Positions 61,363 to 64,000 of a stretch of 64,000 bases of DNA are shown here, one piece after another. The translations under genes and the position numbers were made by a program. Numbering within the stretch: position 1 is the first letter of the stretch; each line of letters opens with the position of its first letter. The notes below the pieces were generated by a model. It was not told where the DNA came from. It searched no databases and was given only the letters and a program-made list of their open reading frames with translations. Origin of the DNA: Sepiola atlantica (Eukaryota; Mollusca; Cephalopoda; Sepiida; Sepiolidae); assembly GCA_963556195.1 (NCBI GenBank), contig OY744531.1, positions 45,824,700 through 45,888,699 of the forward strand, in the 5' to 3' direction.

Positions 61363-61829
61363 AAACTGTTATATGTTGGAATAAACAATAAAACCTATAA
61401 AATATATGTATGACACCATATATATATTATGATAATACGCTAAGGCAGTTAATATTCGAACGTACATTATTTCCCTCTTCCACAATGTTTAATTAACGGG
61501 ATCACCTAATCGCCGAAGGTGCAATGCACAACAAGTATTTTTGTCTTTAATCTGGTATCGCTGTTGTGTCGAACGTGCAACTCGAACTAAAATATTCTTT
61601 CATGGCATTTGGGCTAGATACCAAAGTGTAGTGTATGTTCTGTCCAAAGATGGCACAATAATATCGTGGGGTACGCGTTCGCGCCGGATACCCACAGAAT
61701 GGAATTGTTGCAATACCCTTTTCTTCGGAGACCAGGTAGCATCAAACAAAACACAACGATAAAGACAAGGACGTGGTCGAGAAACTCTGTTTCTTCATTC
61801 TTCACCATCAGCTGGTGTACGTTGGGTAT

Positions 61830-61842
<13 letters not shown>

Positions 61843-61878
<36 letters not shown>
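61843..61878. repeat. (TA)n microsatellite
   Basis: CA then TA. The stretch 61880-63010 shows no gene I can support. Confidence 0.9.
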
Positions 61879-61884
<6 letters not shown>

Positions 61885-63011
61885 TATTTCTTTGTTAGCA
61901 AAAGTCCTTCGGCATTATTGTTTTTTCCCCTGTCTTACGAAGAAACCTCTTTCTTTACATTGACGGCGGTTGATTTTCGACTCTACCCAACGTAGGTTAT
62001 TTTCACGAAAACCAGGCAGAGTTATTTACCTTGCAACCTAGAGGTAAACACGACCATCCGTTCTGTAGCAGTCTGTTCTCCGAATCTAGGGAAGCCCTGT
62101 TAACCCCACACCAGTTGTTTACAGCAGTTCTGCCGTGGTGGGGTACTTCTCTTCGGGGTTGACCCACAACAAGTTTTGATTTTTATCCTCCCAACTCGTC
62201 TCTGCTACGTAAGCGTTCCCTCTTCTCTTCATTTAAAACCGCCGTTTTAATTTCTGACTTTGCACTCCGGGTGCCTTCTTCTTCTGGCCTCGTGCACCTG
62301 ACTCTTTTAAAGGTTACCGAGTCGTTTTTTTTTACGACGTCATACTCTGAAATGAAATTGTCGACCTCACACACCTTGGCTTGTTCAAGGGTCACCGATT
62401 AATTTCCGTTGTTCTTTTAGCCTAATTAAAAATCTATATAGGCTTCAGCTTTTCTTCATTAGTGCGAGGTCATGCCTTTAGCCCCCCCCCCCTGTGACGT
62501 CTTATGCGTTATTACTCAAGATGTCTTCATCATTATTTTACAGAAATATGTCACAAAATCCTACAACGATTTTGGAAATAGACCACTATTACAAGATGTA
62601 TTCTGAAGCTAATTCTTTTTTACACTGAAGTGTTGATCGTTATTCTTTTAAATAGGGAATTAATATAATAGAATTAATAGAATACAACTGCCAGATTTCC
62701 ACTGGTCCCGCTCATATTATTAATTATAATAATAATAAGAAGTATGAATTTGATTGAGTAATATATTGAAGTAAAAAATATAAGCTATGAAATATATCTA
62801 TCATATTAAAATACTTATTATTACAATAATTATTTGGAGCCCCTTTTCAGCTGATCCGTTTGATGAGTAAATAAAACAAGCCGTGGAGACTATAATGCCT
62901 ATTCCTTCCTGTTGAACAATGTTATGACGGCCTACTATAGCTTCCCGCTTCTTTGACACATATATAGGGTTTATTTCTTATTTCTTATTTCTTATCTCTT
63001 GTGTAATATTT

Positions 63012-63088
63012 GCGGTATCCTCTTTGATTAACGCGCTCGGAATTAGAGTTAAATGTGACTCTTGTTCCGTGGTTCGAATCGTGCGACT
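63012..63088 (+). mobile_element. tRNA-like SINE head fragment
   Basis: B box GGTTCGAATCG (63071-63081) follows a tRNA-length stretch containing TTAACGCGCTCGG, resembling the head at 43143-43216. The A box is poor. Confidence 0.35.
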
Positions 63089-63173
63089 GGCTTGAATAGT
63101 TATCTATAGACTTATAATTCGGCAAAGATCAAACGTATACATATGATAAATACTCATTATTTAAATAATTATG

Positions 63174-63181
63174 ATATATAT

Positions 63182-63222
<41 letters not shown>
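63174..63222. repeat. (TA)n microsatellite
   Basis: TA with one AAATA interruption. From 63230 to the end I see only plain AT-rich sequence. Confidence 0.9.
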
Positions 63223-63223
<1 letters not shown>

Positions 63224-64000
63224 TACATTAAGGGTATGACTACATATCAACCAAACTATTTCATTATCACATCACTACAGTATAAATTTATATGCATGAG
63301 TGGATGAAGTGTGTGAGGTGCGCTGAAGAAAAATTACTACCAGTAAAATACATAGCCCTGTTGTGCTCGCATACTCTTAATGACAATAAAAGTGTAAAAA
63401 TTTGGGAATTTTCTTTGCTTTTGTACATTTAGTGTATATTAATTTTCATCTTAACCCTATTAAGGGCATATGATTTCAGTATACTGCCATTTTTCATGGA
63501 ATGTCACTACTTTTGTAAAGGCTATGCCTCGATACCATGCCTTCTCATAACTGATATAGTTGGTAGTTTGACTAATCAATGTTTCTTCCAATATTCATAG
63601 GTAAATATTTTTTTCAAATCATGATGAGTGTATATTTACTCATGATACAATTCAAACTAGAACAAATTTTTCAAACTTTACCATGTATTCATTACAAACA
63701 ATAAATGGTGATTCAATCATTTTCCAGTCAGTGTGTTCGAAAATTGACAAATCCACAATGCACAAATATTTAATTTGAATGAAATAAATAAATCAATCAG
63801 ACATTTTTGGGGCAGGGAGAAATATAACAAAGTTATTCACAATAGTAAACTATAAAATATTCAGTGTACAAAGGAAAACAAAATAAACCTCTATCTGTGC
63901 CATAACACAGCTGAATTAATCAAATATCTGATGAGATATAGAAGAAAGTGTATGTGATCTAGTCATTTTTTTAAGGTTTGTTGAAAATTTCTGAGAAACT

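Overview
The window looks like intergenic, repeat-dominated DNA from an animal, most likely a cephalopod such as an octopus. That assignment is inference. It rests on the AT-rich base composition, the many long (TA)n tracts, the several tRNA-derived SINE types, Penelope-like, mariner and Helitron-like relics, and the absence of bacterial gene organisation. I found no host protein-coding gene, intact tRNA gene or rRNA gene that I can support. Nearly all the short open frames are chance frames or frames through (TA)n.

Layout. 0.4-1.2 kb: a 5S-rRNA-derived SINE and a retroposed element whose head resembles U2 snRNA, bounded by a perfect 16-bp target duplication. 3.4-7.3 kb: a tRNA-like fragment, then a very homogeneous 123-bp satellite (31 units in two interspersed variants). 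8-14.4 kb: TA microsatellites, including an 830-bp compound block, a tRNA-SINE, and a second 5S SINE. 13-25 kb: old dispersed repeat pairs, a solo LTR with a 5-bp target duplication, and LINE reverse-transcriptase tails. 26-36 kb: a degenerate 120-bp tandem array, inverted-repeat elements and about 4 kb of plain AT-rich DNA. 36.3-39.4 kb: a Helitron-like end, a 5S SINE ending in a perfect hairpin, and a complete 1.28-kb mariner whose transposase carries one frameshift. 40-49 kb: LINE tails, tRNA-SINEs, hammerhead-like direct repeats, a Helitron-like end, a 163-bp degenerate tandem element and a 199-bp duplicated block. 53-55 kb: a decayed Penelope-like retroelement. 57-61 kb: a Helitron-like end, an inverted-repeat element carrying a well-paired hammerhead motif, and a fourth 5S SINE. 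61-64 kb: microsatellites and plain sequence.

The most unusual signals are small-RNA-related. First, hammerhead-ribozyme-like motifs: one with all three helices paired inside a TIR element at 59.65 kb, and two in 64-bp direct repeats 348 bp apart around a tRNA-like promoter at 42.9-43.3 kb, plus decayed relatives. Second, a U2-snRNA-headed SINE. Third, a four-copy 5S-headed SINE family. Together these suggest a retroposon community that has repeatedly captured structured RNAs.
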